The notes below the pieces were generated by a model. That model saw only the letters and a program-made list of their open reading frames with translations, was not told the DNA's origin and did not search any database. DNA of 64,000 bases from Curtobacterium sp. MR_MD2014 (GTDB lineage: Bacteria > Actinomycetota > Actinomycetes > Actinomycetales > Microbacteriaceae), in assembly GCF_000772085.1 (NCBI RefSeq), contig NZ_CP009755.1:1364001-1428000 (forward strand). Direction: 5' to 3'. Of the stretch, positions 62,663 to 64,000 are shown one piece after another. The stretch's first letter is position 1, and every line of letters begins with the position of its first letter. Both the position numbers and the translations under genes were made by a program.

Positions 62663-63286
62663 ATGTCCCGTCACGCAACGACCGTCCCCCGCGCACGGCG
62701 CCGACGGTCCGAACTCGTCCTGGTCGCCGCCGGCGTCGCTGCTGCGGTGGTGCTCGCCATGAGCTTCAGCGGCACGCTGTCGGTCTTCACGCAGGCCTTC
62801 CTGCACGGCACCAACACGGTCGCGACCTCGACCATCCAGATCGTGGAGACGACGGCGGACGGTTCGCCGGGTGCGTGCACGACCGCGGCCGACGGCACGG
62901 CGAGCTGCACCGACCCGGACCTCTACGGCGGCCAGTCCCTGCGACCAGGGGGCCGGTCGGAACCCCAGACGATCTTCTTCGAGAACACCGGGACGGCGAC
63001 GCCCACCGGCTTCCGGCTGACCGGCGGACCGTGCGCGACCACGCCCGAGAGCGGGTCGGACCTGTGCCGCCAGCTCGTCGTGAAGATGACCTGGCGCGGC
63101 GCCGACGTGCTGCCCGCGTCCACGACGCCCGCGTACCTCGCGGCGAACGCGATCACGCTGCCCTACCCACCCGCCGCAGGCGAGCGCTACCCGCTGGCCG
63201 TGCAAGTCTCGCTCCCGGACGGGGCGACCGCGCCGACGTCGGGTGTGACCCTCTCACAGGCCCTCACGTTCACGTTCTCGGCCTGA
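62663..63286 (+). CDS. Secreted protein with SipW/TasA-type signal, paralogue 1
   Basis: A 207-residue exported protein. The N-terminus is basic (PRARRRRSELV), then a hydrophobic stretch (about 17–37) ending in SGTLSVFTQAF, the shape of SipW-dependent signal peptides of TasA/camelysin-like surface proteins. The mature part is Thr/Ala/Gly-rich, beta-prone, with FFENTGTATPTGFRLTGGPC resembling the beta-sandwich repeats of that group, and four or more cysteines. ATG 62663 follows GGAGGT; an upstream frame-open start at 62606 is less likely. Function in surface fibres is inference only. Confidence 0.75.
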   Translation: MSRHATTVPRARRRRSELVLVAAGVAAAVVLAMSFSGTLSVFTQAFLHGTNTVATSTIQIVETTADGSPGACTTAADGTASCTDPDLYGGQSLRPGGRSEPQTIFFENTGTATPTGFRLTGGPCATTPESGSDLCRQLVVKMTWRGADVLPASTTPAYLAANAITLPYPPAAGERYPLAVQVSLPDGATAPTSGVTLSQALTFTFSA

Positions 63287-63296
63287 CGGTGCCGTC

Positions 63297-63920
63297 GTGG
63301 GAAGGCACTCGACGATCGTCCCGCGGGCTTCGGTGCGCACGGGCTGGCTCCTCACGGCGGCGGGACTCGTCGCCTCGGTCGCCCTCGCACTGACGGCGAC
63401 CGGCACGACGTCGGCGTACACGGCGTCGATCTCGAACACCACGAACACCGCCAACACCGTCTCGATCGAGATGACGCAGGGCCCTGACGCCTCGACCGTG
63501 GCGTGCAGGAGCACCGCCACGGCCACCACGACCTGCTCGACCGACCTCTACGCGGGCAAGGACCTCCGGCCGGGGGACACGACGCGCGGCACCTCCACGG
63601 TGATCAGGAACACCGGAGGGGTCGCCGCGTCCGCCTTCTCGCTCACCCCCGGCACCTGCATCGGCACCGTCTCGACGTCGAACAGCATCTGCTCCTGGTT
63701 GCGCGTCACCGTGACGTGGACGACGCCGACGGGGACCACGACCGTGGTCTCGGGGGAGAGCGCCGCGGCGGTCGGCGGGCGGATCTTCCCCGTCAGCCCG
63801 GCGCCTGCGGCCGGTCAGGGCGGTACCGCCGTCGTGTCGGTCGCCCTCGACCCGGCGGCTCCGAACGACTCGCAGGCGCAGAGCATGAGCCAGTCGCTCG
63901 TGTGGACGTTCACCGCATGA
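63297..63920 (+). CDS. Secreted protein with SipW/TasA-type signal, paralogue 2
   Basis: A 207-residue paralogue of the preceding gene: same layout of basic start (MGRHSTIVPRASVR), hydrophobic segment ending TGTTSAYTASISNTTNTANTVSIEMTQ-like sequence, DLYAGKDLRPGDTTRG (compare DLYGGQSLRPGGRSEP in paralogue 1), a cysteine pair around GTCIG…SICSWLRV, and a closing SQSLVWTFTA (SQALTFTFSA in paralogue 1). It starts ten bases after paralogue 1 at GTG 63297 and its stop overlaps the next start. Confidence 0.78.
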   Translation: MGRHSTIVPRASVRTGWLLTAAGLVASVALALTATGTTSAYTASISNTTNTANTVSIEMTQGPDASTVACRSTATATTTCSTDLYAGKDLRPGDTTRGTSTVIRNTGGVAASAFSLTPGTCIGTVSTSNSICSWLRVTVTWTTPTGTTTVVSGESAAAVGGRIFPVSPAPAAGQGGTAVVSVALDPAAPNDSQAQSMSQSLVWTFTA

Positions 63921-64000
63921 CGGTGGCGGAGACCGGGGACGCGATCGGCGTCCCCGCGACTGGTCGCCGGCGTGCTCCCGGCCGCGCGGTGCGGGTGCGG
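63917..64000 (+). CDS. N-terminal fragment of a gene coupled to the SipW-type pair (cut by window end)
   Basis: ATG 63917 overlaps the preceding stop (ATGA) and opens a frame that stays open to the end of the window, giving 28 residues that start MTVAETGDAI and become Arg-rich (GRRRAPGRAVRVR). In other bacteria such proteins are followed by a SipW-like type I signal peptidase, whose basic cytosolic N-terminus would look like this; that identity is a guess from context. Confidence 0.5.
   Translation, partial: MTVAETGDAIGVPATGRRRAPGRAVRVR

Overview
This window looks like a chromosomal core segment of a high-G+C actinobacterium. The gene order (DUF3040–mraZ–rsmH–ftsL-like–ftsI–mur genes–ftsZ–YggS–sepF–YggT–divIVA), the actinobacterial proteins (DUF3043, the TIGR02569-like kinase, actinobacterial oxidase subunit IV), the near-universal G/C third codon positions and the divergent MurE specificity motif point to Microbacteriaceae. 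Curtobacterium is my best guess, but the genus is inferred from style, not proven. No tRNA, rRNA, CRISPR array, transposase or prophage gene was seen.

Layout. (1) 81–20173: a DUF3040 membrane protein, a repeat-rich 740-base gap, then a nearly unbroken division and cell-wall (dcw) cluster from mraZ to ftsZ, most genes joined by 4-base stop/start overlaps, followed by yggS-like, sepF, yggT-like and divIVA. (2) 20176–29506: lspA and rluD, a 410-base gap with an exactly duplicated 89-bp element, then dnaE, a kinase-fold protein, hisD, nrdR and pyrD. (3) 30029–37584: DUF3043 gene and M20 peptidase divergent from one shared -10 region, an A-type Fe-S carrier, the cytochrome aa3 genes ctaC-ctaD-ctaF, and a glucose-6-phosphate dehydrogenase. 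(4) 37833–40872: two minus-strand genes, a GH15 glycosidase and an App1/DUF2183 phosphatase-like protein. (5) 41025–51198: a TetR regulator, a four-gene osmoprotectant-type ABC importer, and cydABDC (cytochrome bd plus its assembly exporter). (6) 51268–62324: leuS, comEA, comEC, holA, rpsT (minus), an aminotransferase and lepA. (7) 62663–64000: two paralogous secreted proteins with SipW/TasA-type N-termini, and the first 28 codons of a coupled gene cut by the window end.

How it works together. The dcw block supplies the peptidoglycan precursor pathway (MurE, MurF, MraY, MurD, MurG, MurC) and the divisome (FtsL-like, FtsI, FtsW, FtsQ, FtsZ, SepF, DivIVA), under a promoter whose -10 hexamer lies inside MraZ-box repeats. 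The window encodes two terminal oxidases: the proton-pumping aa3 type and the high-affinity bd type.

The coding content is conventional. The least explained material is between genes: a 19-bp tandem repeat family at two distant loci, an 89-bp element with 9-bp terminal inverted repeats (two identical copies and one diverged copy), a five-copy palindrome built on GGACGGGAGGC, and two perfect long hairpins behind holA. Several genes (hisD, nrdR, M20 peptidase, leuS, comEA, aminotransferase) have TANNNT hexamers 7–11 bases before the start codon, which suggests leaderless transcripts.
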